From NCBI RefSeq assembly GCF_007828955.1, contig NZ_VIVR01000001.1:6634001-6698000 (forward strand): 64,000 bases of DNA, given 5' to 3'. The position numbers and the translations under genes are program-made. Source of the DNA: Kitasatospora atroaurantiaca. GTDB taxonomy: Bacteria; Actinomycetota; Actinomycetes; Streptomycetales; Streptomycetaceae. This document shows positions 32,925-41,116 of the stretch, one piece after another (position 1 is the stretch's first letter; each line of letters begins with the position of its first letter). The notes beneath the pieces were generated by a model. That model worked only from the letters and a program-made list of their open reading frames with translations, was not told the DNA's origin and did no database searches.

Positions 32925-34109
32925 TCACGACCTTACCGAGCCCACCGGTGCGCGGGTGGGCCGCAGTCCGGGTGCGAGCACGAGGGTGACCGCGACGGAG
33001 GCCGTCGCCATCACGGCCATCGCCGTCGTCGCCGACGAGCGCTGGGCGACTGCGCCCGCGAGTGCGGCGCCGATCCCCTGCATGGTCAGCATGCCGGCGG
33101 AGTGCAGCCCGAGGGCCTGCCCGCGTACGTCGGTCGGCGTCAGCGCCACCAGGCGTTCCTGGAGGAGCAGGCTTGCCGAGTACCCGACCGAGGCGAGCAC
33201 GACGACGGCCGCCGCGAGGGGCAGCCCCGGGCGCAGCGCGAAGGCCAGGTACGGTGCGGCGAGCAGCAGTTGCAGCGGGAGGCCGATCCGGGCCCGCCAC
33301 CGCTGAGGGACGAACCGGCCGGTCGCCGTGTCACCGATGAGCATGCCGCACGCGGCGACGGCGAAGAGGAGCCCCGGGTTCCCGGGTGCGTACGGGATGA
33401 AGAGCGACTCGCAGCCGACGATGAGTCCGTTGGGCACCCACAGGGCGAGGAAGACGTAGCGGCGGGGCGTGGCGGACCACAGCAGTGCATTGGTCCGCCA
33501 GGTCACGGCCACCGACGGCCGTCCGACGGTGCGCGGGGAACGGCGGCTCAGGCCGAGCCGGGCGGTGACCGCCGCGAGGAGGTGGAGGCCGGCGGCGGCC
33601 AGCAGGGTGCCGCGCGGCGACAGCGTGGTCACGAGTACGCCGCCGATGGCGAACCCGCAGATCTGCATGGTGCCGGAGGTCATGTTGAGCACGGATCTGC
33701 CGAGCAGGTAGCCCTCCTCGGAGAGGAGCTCGGTGAGGAGGCCGTAGCGCACCCCGCCACCCACCGAGGCGACCAGCCCCAGGCTCAGGACGACGGCGAA
33801 GACGGCCCACAGCGGCAGGCCGGGAACGGCCAGGACGGCGGTGCCGAGGCCGAAGGCCAGCGCCATCCCGCTCATGGCCGCGCGCGGCGGCAGCCGGTCG
33901 GCCGCCGACAGCAGTGCCACCGCGCCGATCACCTGGGCGAAGGACGAACCGAACATGCTGAGCGCCGACAGCAGCGGCGAGCCGGTGGCCGCGTAGACGA
34001 GCGTGCCCAGGGCCAGGCCGCTCACCGTCTGGGCCGCCACCTGCCCGGCGCAGGTCAGGAAGAGCGGCATGAACTCCGGTGTCCGGAAGAGTTCTTGGTA
34101 GGTGCGCAT
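32925..34109 (-). CDS. MFS transporter
   Basis: A 394-residue major facilitator protein with about twelve hydrophobic helices, starting MRTYQELFRTPEFMPLFLTCAGQVAAQTV. The loop 2-3 Arg-rich motif (ADRLPPRAAMSGMALAFGLG) is present. Likely a drug or metabolite exporter. Divergently transcribed from an ArsR-type regulator with a palindrome in the 60-bp gap, which suggests direct control. Confidence 0.9.
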   Translation of the reverse strand: MRTYQELFRTPEFMPLFLTCAGQVAAQTVSGLALGTLVYAATGSPLLSALSMFGSSFAQVIGAVALLSAADRLPPRAAMSGMALAFGLGTAVLAVPGLPLWAVFAVVLSLGLVASVGGGVRYGLLTELLSEEGYLLGRSVLNMTSGTMQICGFAIGGVLVTTLSPRGTLLAAAGLHLLAAVTARLGLSRRSPRTVGRPSVAVTWRTNALLWSATPRRYVFLALWVPNGLIVGCESLFIPYAPGNPGLLFAVAACGMLIGDTATGRFVPQRWRARIGLPLQLLLAAPYLAFALRPGLPLAAAVVVLASVGYSASLLLQERLVALTPTDVRGQALGLHSAGMLTMQGIGAALAGAVAQRSSATTAMAVMATASVAVTLVLAPGLRPTRAPVGSVRS

Positions 34110-34147
34110 CGCCCAAGGCTCCGTGGCGCCGCCACCGGGGCGTTACT

Positions 34148-34167
34148 GTTTCGCGGGGAGGCGAAAC
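34148..34167. promoter_or_regulatory. Candidate operator for the ArsR/MFS pair
   Basis: Inverted repeat GTTTCGC (34148-34154) and GCGAAAC (34161-34167), 6-base spacer, lies in the divergent intergenic gap and overlaps the GGGGAGG ribosome site of the regulator gene. The position suits autorepression and control of the transporter. Confidence 0.6.
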
Positions 34168-34169
34168 GA

Positions 34170-35141
34170 ATGGGCTGGTGGCAGGTCAACGCGGACACGC
34201 TCGCGGGGAGCCGGTTCGTCATCTCCCCGCTGGCCGAGGTCACCGCGAGCCTGCAGACCCTGGATCGGGGAACGGCCGCGCACCCGGGCGAGCGCGCCTG
34301 GCTCGACGTCCACCGAAGCGCCTACCGGGAGCGGCTGGCCGGGGACCCGGTCACCGCGCTTCTCGTACGGACCGGCCTCGGGCGCGGCTGGAACGCCGAC
34401 TTCCTCACCCCGACGCCTACGGGCGAGGGGGAGCGGTCCTTCGAGCAGGAGTTGGCGCGGATCCGCGAGACGCCGGCCGAGGCCGCCCGCGCGGACCTGA
34501 CCGTGTCCCTGGGCGGCCCGCTCCCCGCCCGACTGCGCAGGTCGGATCTGCCGGAACGCGCCGCCGACATCCTGGAGTGGGTGTGGACGGAATCGGTGCT
34601 CCCCTCCTGGCCTCGGCGTCGGCGGATCCTCGAGGCCGACGTCATCGCGCGTACGGCGCAGGTGAGCCAGGGCGGTTGGGCCGCGGCCCTGGAGGACATG
34701 CGCCCGGGGATGCGCTGGCTGGGGGAGAGCCGGCTGCAGATCAACGCGTACGACTACCCGCCGCGGGAGCTCTCCGGGGCCCAGCTGATGTTCGTCCCCG
34801 TCACACCCCGCCGGGGCTGGGTCTCCTGGGAAGCGTCGCACCGCTACGCCGTGGTCTACCCGTGCTCGGGCGTGCTCTCCGAGCCGGTCCCGGCCTCGGT
34901 GCCCGAGGCCCTCGGCCGCCTGCTCGGGCCCGCGCGGGCGGGCGTACTCGTCCTGCTCGGCAGCCCGAAGAGCACGACGCAGCTGGTGGCGCTGACCGGC
35001 CAAGGGCTGGGGTCGGTGGGCCGCCACCTCAAGGTCCTGCTCGACGCCCGCCTGGTCGGACGGCGGCGCGCCGGAAAGTCGGTGCTCTACTACCGAACGG
35101 CCGCCGGGGACGTCCTGGTGGCGGCGCAGGCCCAGGAGTGA
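34170..35141 (+). CDS. ArsR-type winged-helix regulator with large N-terminal domain
   Basis: A 323-residue protein. Residues 1 to about 240 form a domain found in Streptomyces DUF5937-type regulators (FVISPLAEVTASLQTL near the start, RILEADVIARTAQVSQGGW). The C-terminus is an ArsR-like winged helix (LLGSPKSTTQLVALTGQGLGSVGRHLKVLLDARLVGRRRAGKSVLYYRT). Metal-site Cys motifs of classical ArsR are absent. Probably represses the divergent MFS operon. ATG 34170 follows GGGGAGG. Confidence 0.85.
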   Translation: MGWWQVNADTLAGSRFVISPLAEVTASLQTLDRGTAAHPGERAWLDVHRSAYRERLAGDPVTALLVRTGLGRGWNADFLTPTPTGEGERSFEQELARIRETPAEAARADLTVSLGGPLPARLRRSDLPERAADILEWVWTESVLPSWPRRRRILEADVIARTAQVSQGGWAAALEDMRPGMRWLGESRLQINAYDYPPRELSGAQLMFVPVTPRRGWVSWEASHRYAVVYPCSGVLSEPVPASVPEALGRLLGPARAGVLVLLGSPKSTTQLVALTGQGLGSVGRHLKVLLDARLVGRRRAGKSVLYYRTAAGDVLVAAQAQE

Positions 35142-35277
35142 AGCCTGACTGTGGGCGATGCAGGTCTGCGCGGCGGTGCGACCGGGCGACTCGGCTGGCG
35201 CGTCCGAGCGCCCTTGTCGGTGGTGCCGGTTAGCGTCGGATCAGCCGTTGGTCGCCGCGTAGCCGGGAGAACGCATC

Positions 35278-35748
35278 ATGCAGAAGATCACCACCTTCCT
35301 GTGGTTCGACACCGAGGCCGAGGAGGCGGCGAAGCACTACACCTCCATCTTCAAGGACGGCCGGATCGTGGACGTCCAGCGGTACGGCAAGGCAGGGCCG
35401 GGCGAGGCGGGTACGGTCATGACCGTCACCTACGAGCTCGCGGGGCAGCGCTTCGTCGCCCTGAACGGCGGCCCTCAGTTCAAGTTCAGCGAAGCGATCT
35501 CGCTCCAGGTCGACTGTGAGTCGCAGGAGGAGGTCGACGAGCTCTGGGCGAAGCTCGGTGAGGGCGGAGAAGAAGGCCCGTGCGGCTGGCTGAAGGACAA
35601 GTACGGCCTCTCCTGGCAGATCGTCCCGCGGGTGCTGACCGAGATGCTGAGCGACCCCGACGCGACCAAGGCCGACCGGGTCATGCGGGCCATGCTGCAG
35701 ATGAAGAAGATCGACATTCCGGCGTTGGAGGCTGCCTACAAGCAGTGA
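35278..35748 (+). CDS. VOC-family PhnB/3-demethylubiquinone methyltransferase-like protein
   Basis: A 156-residue protein beginning MQKITTFLWFDTEAEEAAKHYTSIFKDG, with GPQFKFSEAISLQVDC and GWLKDKYGLSWQIVP, diagnostic of the PhnB-like VOC subfamily. Despite the database name these are not proven methyltransferases. ATG 35278 behind GGGAGA. Confidence 0.87.
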   Translation: MQKITTFLWFDTEAEEAAKHYTSIFKDGRIVDVQRYGKAGPGEAGTVMTVTYELAGQRFVALNGGPQFKFSEAISLQVDCESQEEVDELWAKLGEGGEEGPCGWLKDKYGLSWQIVPRVLTEMLSDPDATKADRVMRAMLQMKKIDIPALEAAYKQ

Positions 35749-35828
35749 CCCGAGTGCTGGGGGCGGTCGCGCTGGGAGTCCTATGATCCAAGCTGACTGA
35801 TCATCACCATGTCCTTGGGGGGCCTGTC

Positions 35829-36854
35829 ATGTCACAGAAGCCGTTGAGCCGCCGCGCGCTCATGGCCGGAACCGCCGTCGGAGCCGCGCTCGTCGCCGCC
35901 TCGTCGGCCGACCGGGTCATCGCCGCGACAACGCCGACGCCGGAGACCGCGATGCCCGTCCCCACCGTGCCGCCGCCGAACCCGTACCCGGTCAAGCCGG
36001 CGCACCAGATCGAGGCCGAGCAGCTGGTGGAGTACCTGCGGCTGCTGCCCTGGAGCAACTCGGCGAACAGGTACCGGGCGAACGACAAGACCTGGGAGAC
36101 GGGCACGCACGCGATCTTCGGCCGTCCCGGCCACCCTGAGGAGTTCAACGCGCTGGCGCAGTGCGCGTCGTTCATCGGCATGATGCTGGAACGGGCCTAC
36201 GGGACGACTCCGGCGACCACGCCTCCGATCGGGGCCACGACGCCTCCGTGGCCGTCCACGGCGTACGCGTGGGCGGACGAGACGTTCTGGGCGCGCTTCG
36301 GCGTCGACCCCAAGGACCCCGACAGGCACTTCCCCACCGCCGAGCAGTTCCGGGCCGGATTCGCCAACGCATCAGCCATCCCGCACATCGACCCCGTCAC
36401 CAAGCCGGTGAACCTGCGCCCGGGCGACCTGGTGGCCCTGGACTACCTCCCGAACGCCTCGACCACGCCAGGGGGATACACCGGCCACATCGTCATGATC
36501 CGCGAGCGCAAGGGGACTTGGGAGGACCCGGCGGTGGACATCAAGGTCGGCCCCAACGTGATCCCGTACGTGTTCGAGGTCATCGACTGCACCAGCGAGC
36601 CGCACGGCAACCCGACCGGCACCGCAGCGCTCGACCTCTTCCGCGCCTTCCCCGACACCCGGTGGGAGGAGACCGTCGACGCCGCCGGCCGGTCGACCTG
36701 GAACAGCTACACCGGCGTCGGCTACGGCCACATGATCTTCTACGCGGACGCGGCCACCAAGCTCTTCGCCGGGTACCGCCACAGCGTCACCGCGCCCACC
36801 CCGTGGAAGATGAACGAACGCCCGATCGCCGCAGCGCGCGTCAACCACGTCTGA
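35829..36854 (+). CDS. Tat-exported NlpC/P60-like protein
   Basis: A 341-residue protein with a twin-arginine signal (LSRRALMAGTAVGAALVAAS, cleavage near residue 33) and a Pro-rich spacer. The body contains QCASFIGMMLERAYG and, later, LRPGDLVALDYLPN..GYTGHIVMIRE, an order (Cys, then GDL...GHIVM) like papain-fold CHAP/NlpC-P60 peptidases, so cell-wall hydrolysis is possible. This assignment rests on motif pattern only. ATG 35829 with a G-rich ribosome site; TATGAT at 35782 may be its -10. Confidence 0.7.
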   Translation: MSQKPLSRRALMAGTAVGAALVAASSADRVIAATTPTPETAMPVPTVPPPNPYPVKPAHQIEAEQLVEYLRLLPWSNSANRYRANDKTWETGTHAIFGRPGHPEEFNALAQCASFIGMMLERAYGTTPATTPPIGATTPPWPSTAYAWADETFWARFGVDPKDPDRHFPTAEQFRAGFANASAIPHIDPVTKPVNLRPGDLVALDYLPNASTTPGGYTGHIVMIRERKGTWEDPAVDIKVGPNVIPYVFEVIDCTSEPHGNPTGTAALDLFRAFPDTRWEETVDAAGRSTWNSYTGVGYGHMIFYADAATKLFAGYRHSVTAPTPWKMNERPIAAARVNHV

Positions 36855-36891
36855 GGGCCCGCTCACCACGACGGCCGGGCGTCATACAGGC

Positions 36892-36927
36892 GGAACGCAC
36901 CAGCGGCGCGCGCCGCTGGTGCGTTCC
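36892..36927. terminator. Perfect 36-base palindrome, first of a pair
   Basis: The sequence 36892-36927 is a continuous palindrome (18-base arms, GGAACGCACCAGCGGCGC and complement). It lies in the gap between convergent genes. Confidence 0.8.
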
Positions 36928-36974
36928 GCGCGTTGCCGACACCAGTGTGGGGCGACCCGGTGTCGGCAACGCGC
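36928..36974. terminator. Second long inverted repeat of the pair
   Basis: GCGCGTTGCCGACACC (36928-36943) pairs perfectly with GGTGTCGGCAACGCGC (36959-36974), loop 15 bases. It abuts the previous palindrome, giving one strong terminator per strand between convergent genes. Confidence 0.8.
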
Positions 36975-36996
36975 GGGAGCCGAGTGCTCGCGGCGC

Positions 36997-37407
36997 CTAG
37001 GCCTTGGGCGCCTGCGAGATGCGCACCATGTTGCCCGAGGGGTCCCGGAACGCGCAGTCGCGCGGGCCCCAGGGCTGGTCGATGGGCTCCTGCAGCACCT
37101 CGGCGCCGCTGGCCCTCACCTTCTCGAAGGTCGCGTCGAGATCGTCGGTGCGGAACACGATCATCGGCAGGACCCCCTTGGTCAGCAGCTCCTGCAGGGC
37201 GTCGCCGTCGGCCTGGGACCGGCCGGCGTGCGGCTCGGAGAGCACGATCTCGAGGTCCGGCTGGGACGCGGTGCCCAGGGTGACCCAGCGGAACCCGCCC
37301 GAGGCGACGTCGTTGCGCGCCTCAAGGCCGAGCGCGTCACGGTAGAAGGCGAGCGACTCGTCGAGCTCGTTGACGGTGATGTGGCAGTACTGGAGTGAGA
37401 TGCTCAT
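36997..37407 (-). CDS. VOC-family protein
   Basis: A 136-residue glyoxalase-fold protein (LQYCHITVNELDESLAFYRDALGLE, MIVFRTDDLDATFEKVRASGAEV, CAFRDPSGNMVRISQ). ATG 37407. It lies 10 bases downstream of an AraC-type regulator gene on the same strand, an arrangement common for regulator plus VOC pairs. Confidence 0.88.
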   Translation of the reverse strand: MSISLQYCHITVNELDESLAFYRDALGLEARNDVASGGFRWVTLGTASQPDLEIVLSEPHAGRSQADGDALQELLTKGVLPMIVFRTDDLDATFEKVRASGAEVLQEPIDQPWGPRDCAFRDPSGNMVRISQAPKA

Positions 37408-37417
37408 GGAGCCAACG

Positions 37418-37858
37418 CTAGGTGGCGGCCGCGCGGACCGCTTCTTCAATCCTGATCGGTTGGTCCCTGGTCGGCCGGGTGCGCACCTTGGCCACGCACG
37501 CGGGCATCGCCAGCACGGCATGGTGCTCCTGGGCCCGGTACGCGCTCGGCGTCATCCCCACGACCTCGGTGAACCGCGAGCTGAACGAGCCGAGGGAGGT
37601 GCAGCCGACCGCCATGCACGCGTCGGTCACACTCATGCCCGCGCGCAGCAGCGCCATCGCCCGCTCGACCCGCCGGGTCATGAGGTAGCTGTACGGCGTC
37701 TCGCCGTAGGCCGCCCGAAAGGCCCGGGAGAAGTGCCCCGGCGACATCAGCGCGTGGCGAGCCACTGTCGGCACGTCGAGCGGTCGCGCATACTCCCGGT
37801 CGATCAGATCCCGCGCCCGGCGCAGGTGCGCAAGGTTGGCGAGGCGTACCTGGTCCAT
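37418..37858 (-). CDS. AraC-family transcriptional regulator
   Basis: A 146-residue regulator made almost entirely of the double helix-turn-helix domain (LRRARDLIDREYARPLDVPTVARHALMSPGHFSRAFRAAYGETPYSYL, then SVTDACMAVGCTSLGSFSSRFTEVVGMTPSAYR). No ligand-binding domain is present. It probably controls the adjacent VOC gene. ATG 37858. Confidence 0.9.
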   Translation of the reverse strand: MDQVRLANLAHLRRARDLIDREYARPLDVPTVARHALMSPGHFSRAFRAAYGETPYSYLMTRRVERAMALLRAGMSVTDACMAVGCTSLGSFSSRFTEVVGMTPSAYRAQEHHAVLAMPACVAKVRTRPTRDQPIRIEEAVRAAAT

Positions 37859-37901
37859 GGGACGAGGGTACCGCCCGCTCCGACAGCAGTTCCGAAGCTC
37901 C

Positions 37902-37936
37902 TTGCATGAATGTTCCGTGGTGCGTATATTCATGCC
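37902..37936 (+). promoter_or_regulatory. argC promoter overlapped by ARG-box-like palindrome
   Basis: TTGCAT (37902-37907) and TATATT (37925-37930) are spaced exactly 17 bases apart. GCATGAAT (37904-37911) and ATTCATGC (37928-37935) form a perfect inverted repeat across the promoter. Such A/T-rich ATTCAT/ATGAAT half-sites in a GC-rich genome match arginine operators bound by ArgR. Confidence 0.85.
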
Positions 37937-37956
37937 AAGCCCTAGGAGGAAACGTC

Positions 37957-38985
37957 ATGGCTTTGCGAGTTGCCGTCGCCGGCGCCAGCGGGTACGCGGG
38001 CGGTGAGGTTCTGCGCCTGCTGCTCGGGCATCCCGAGATCGAGATCGGTGCGCTGACCGGGGGCTCGAACGCCGGGGCGAGATTCGGGACCTTGCAGCCG
38101 CACCTGCTGCCGCTGGCGGACCGGGTGCTCGAGCCGACGACGCCCGAGGTGCTCGCCGGGCACGACATCGTGTTCCTCGGGCTGCCGCACGGCCAGTCCG
38201 CCGCCGTGGCGGAGGCGCTCGGCGAGGACGTCCTCGTGGTCGACTGCGGCGCCGACTTCCGGCTCAAGGATGCCGCGACCTGGGAGAAGTTCTACGGTTC
38301 GCCGCACGCGGGCACCTGGCCCTACGGCCTGCCCGAGCTGCCCGGTCACCGGGCCGCGCTCAAGGGCACCAAGCGCATCGCCGTCCCCGGCTGCTACCCG
38401 ACGGCCGTCTCGCTCGCCCTCTTCCCGGCGTACGCGGCGAAGCTGGCGGAGCCCGAGGCGGTGATCGTGGCGGCCTCCGGCACCTCCGGCGCCGGCAAGG
38501 CGGTCAAGGCGCACCTGCTCGGCAGTGAGGTCATGGGCTCGATGAGCCCGTACGGCGTCGGCGGCGGCCACCGGCACACGCCCGAGATGGCGCAGAACCT
38601 CGGCCCGGTCGCGGGGGAGCCGGTCACCGTCTCCTTCACCCCGACCCTCGCCCCGATGCCCCGCGGCATCCTCGCCACCTGCAGCGCGAAGGCCAAGCCC
38701 GGCGTCACCGCGGAGGCGCTGCGCGCGGCGTACCAGGAGGCCCTCGCGGGCGAGCCCTTCGTCCACCTGCTGCCCGAGGGGCAGTGGCCGCAGACCAGCT
38801 CGGTCTACGGCTCCAACGCCGCGCTCATTCAGGTCGCCCTGGACGAGCACGCCGGGCGGATCATCGCGATCAGCGCGATCGACAACCTGGTGAAGGGCAC
38901 CGCCGGCGGCGCGGTGCAGAGCATGAACATCGCCCTTGGCCTGCCCGAAGAGCTGGGCCTCCCCATGAACGGAGTCGCACCGTGA
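37957..38985 (+). CDS. argC: N-acetyl-gamma-glutamyl-phosphate reductase
   Basis: A 342-residue NADPH-dependent enzyme for the third step of arginine synthesis (N-acetylglutamyl phosphate to semialdehyde). The Rossmann motif VAVAGASGYAGGEVLRLL opens the protein; the catalytic Cys lies in VPGCYPTAV. Normal length. ATG 37957 follows TAGGAGGAAAC. The stop overlaps the argJ start (GTGA), so translation is coupled. Confidence 0.97.
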   Translation: MALRVAVAGASGYAGGEVLRLLLGHPEIEIGALTGGSNAGARFGTLQPHLLPLADRVLEPTTPEVLAGHDIVFLGLPHGQSAAVAEALGEDVLVVDCGADFRLKDAATWEKFYGSPHAGTWPYGLPELPGHRAALKGTKRIAVPGCYPTAVSLALFPAYAAKLAEPEAVIVAASGTSGAGKAVKAHLLGSEVMGSMSPYGVGGGHRHTPEMAQNLGPVAGEPVTVSFTPTLAPMPRGILATCSAKAKPGVTAEALRAAYQEALAGEPFVHLLPEGQWPQTSSVYGSNAALIQVALDEHAGRIIAISAIDNLVKGTAGGAVQSMNIALGLPEELGLPMNGVAP

Positions 38986-40154
38986 CAGAGAACCAGAGCA
39001 TCGGCGTCACGGCGGCAAAGGGCTTCCGCGCCTCGGGGGTCACCGCGGGCATCAAGGCGTCGGGCACCCCCGACCTCGCCCTCGTCGTCAACGACGGCCC
39101 CTCGCTGGCCGCCGCCGGCGTCTTCACCTCGAACCGGGTCAAGGCCGCCCCCGTCCTCTGGTCGGAGCAGGTCCTCAAGGGTGGGCAGGTCTCGGCCGTC
39201 GTTCTCAACTCCGGTGGTGCCAACGCCTGTACGGGCACCGGAGGATTCCAGGACACCCACGCGACGGCCGAGAAGGTCGCCGAGGAGCTCAAGCTGAACG
39301 CCGGCGAGGTCGCCGTCGCGTCCACCGGCCTGATCGGCGTGCGCCTCCCGATGGACATCCTGCTGCCCGGCGTGGAGCAGGCCGCCCAGGCGCTCGGCAC
39401 GGACGGCGGCGAGGCCGCCGCGATCGCCATCAAGACCACCGACACCGTGCACAAGACCGCGCAGGTGAGCAGCGGCGCCGGCTGGACGGTCGGCGGTATG
39501 GCCAAGGGCGCGGGGATGCTCGCACCCGGCCTCGCCACCATGCTGGTGGTCCTCACCACGGACGCCGCCGTGGAGGCGCCGGCCCTGGACGCCGCGCTGC
39601 GCGCCTCGACCCGCACCACCTTCGACCGGATCGACTCCGACGGCTGCATGTCGACCAACGACACCGTGCTGCTGCTGGCCTCGGGCGCGTCCGAAGTCAC
39701 CCCCGACCAGGGCGAGTTCGCCGAGGCCGTCCGTACGGTCTGCGCCGACCTGGCGCGGCAGCTGATCGGCGACGCCGAGGGTGCCAGCAAGGACATCCGG
39801 ATCGACATCACCGGCGCCGCCACCGAGGAGGAGGCGGTGGACGTCGCCCGCGTCGTCGCCCGGAACAACCTGCTCAAGTGCGCCCTCCACGGCGAGGACC
39901 CGAACTGGGGCCGGGTGCTGGCCGCGATCGGCACCACCAAGGCCGCCTTCGACCCCGACCGGCTGGACGTCGCCATCAACGGCGTCTGGGTCTGCAAGAG
40001 CGGCAGCGTCGGCGAGGACCGCGACCTGGTCGACATGACGGGCCGTGAGGTGGTCATCACCGCCGACCTGAACGCGGGTCAGGCGAGTGCCACGGTGTGG
40101 ACCAACGACCTCACCGCCGACTACGTGCACGAGAACAGCGCCTACTCCACCTGA
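38982..40154 (+). CDS. argJ: Bifunctional ornithine acetyltransferase/N-acetylglutamate synthase
   Basis: A 390-residue ArgJ. It recycles acetyl from N-acetylornithine to glutamate and may also make N-acetylglutamate from acetyl-CoA. It is self-cleaved before the Thr of GLATML (about residue 186), within the conserved KGAGMLAPGLATML segment, to give alpha and beta chains. GTG 38982 overlaps argC. The long bottom-strand frames opposite are shadows. Confidence 0.96.
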   Translation: MTENQSIGVTAAKGFRASGVTAGIKASGTPDLALVVNDGPSLAAAGVFTSNRVKAAPVLWSEQVLKGGQVSAVVLNSGGANACTGTGGFQDTHATAEKVAEELKLNAGEVAVASTGLIGVRLPMDILLPGVEQAAQALGTDGGEAAAIAIKTTDTVHKTAQVSSGAGWTVGGMAKGAGMLAPGLATMLVVLTTDAAVEAPALDAALRASTRTTFDRIDSDGCMSTNDTVLLLASGASEVTPDQGEFAEAVRTVCADLARQLIGDAEGASKDIRIDITGAATEEEAVDVARVVARNNLLKCALHGEDPNWGRVLAAIGTTKAAFDPDRLDVAINGVWVCKSGSVGEDRDLVDMTGREVVITADLNAGQASATVWTNDLTADYVHENSAYST

Positions 40155-40183
40155 GACTTGAGACCTGACAGTCAGAGGACATC

Positions 40184-41116
40184 GTGCAGATCGCACCCAA
40201 GGGCGAACAGGCCCGCAACAACACCGCGTTGCCCAAGGCCCTCACCCTGATCGAGGCGCTCCCGTGGCTGGAGCGCTTCCACGGCAAGACCGTGGTGATC
40301 AAGTTCGGTGGCAACGCCATGGTCGACGAGTCGCTCAAGGCGGCCTTCGCCCAGGACGTGGTCTTCCTGCGCTACGCAGGCCTGCACCCGGTGGTCGTCC
40401 ACGGCGGCGGCCCGCAGATCAGCGCGCAGCTGGACAAGCTCGGCCTCCAGTCCTCCTTCACCAACGGGCTGCGGGTCACCACCCCCGAGACCATGGACGT
40501 GGTCAGGATGGTGCTGGCCGGCCAGGTGCAGCGAGAGCTGGTCGGCCTGCTCAACGAGCACGGCCCGTTCGCGGTCGGCATGACCGGCGAGGACGCGCAC
40601 ACCATGACCGCCGTCAAGCGGTACGCGGTCGTGGACGGCGAGCAGGTGGACATCGGCCTGGTCGGTGACATCGTCAACATCGAGGCCGGCGCCGTGAAGG
40701 CGTTGATCGGGGACGGCCGGATCCCGGTCATCTCCTCGATCGCCCGGGGCGCCGACGGCCACGTCTACAACATCAACGCCGACACCGCCGCCTCCGCGCT
40801 CGCGGTCGCGCTCGGCGCGGAGATGCTGGTCGTCCTCACCGACGTCGAGGGCCTGTACGCCGACTGGCCGAACTCCGACGACGTGATCAGCCAGCTCAGC
40901 GCGGCCGAGCTGGAGGAGATGCTGCCCACGCTGGCGACCGGCATGCTCCCCAAGATGGAGGGCTGCCTGCGCGCCGTCCGCTCGGGGGTGCACACCGCCC
41001 GTGTCCTGGACGGCCGGGTGCAGCACTCCCTGCTGCTGGAGATCTTCACCGACGAAGGCATCGGCACGATGGTCGTGCCGGACGACGACACGATCGTGAC
41101 CGGGGGACTGGCATGA
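40184..41116 (+). CDS. argB: Acetylglutamate kinase
   Basis: A 310-residue amino-acid kinase phosphorylating N-acetylglutamate, the step usually feedback-inhibited by arginine. VIKFGGNAM (ATP site Lys), HGGGPQI and IPVISSIARGADGHVYNINADTAA (nucleotide and substrate sites) are intact. An N-terminal helix (ALTLIEALPWLERF) typical of arginine-sensitive hexamers is present. GTG 40184, 29 bases after argJ; the stop overlaps argD (ATGA). Confidence 0.97.
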   Translation: MQIAPKGEQARNNTALPKALTLIEALPWLERFHGKTVVIKFGGNAMVDESLKAAFAQDVVFLRYAGLHPVVVHGGGPQISAQLDKLGLQSSFTNGLRVTTPETMDVVRMVLAGQVQRELVGLLNEHGPFAVGMTGEDAHTMTAVKRYAVVDGEQVDIGLVGDIVNIEAGAVKALIGDGRIPVISSIARGADGHVYNINADTAASALAVALGAEMLVVLTDVEGLYADWPNSDDVISQLSAAELEEMLPTLATGMLPKMEGCLRAVRSGVHTARVLDGRVQHSLLLEIFTDEGIGTMVVPDDDTIVTGGLA

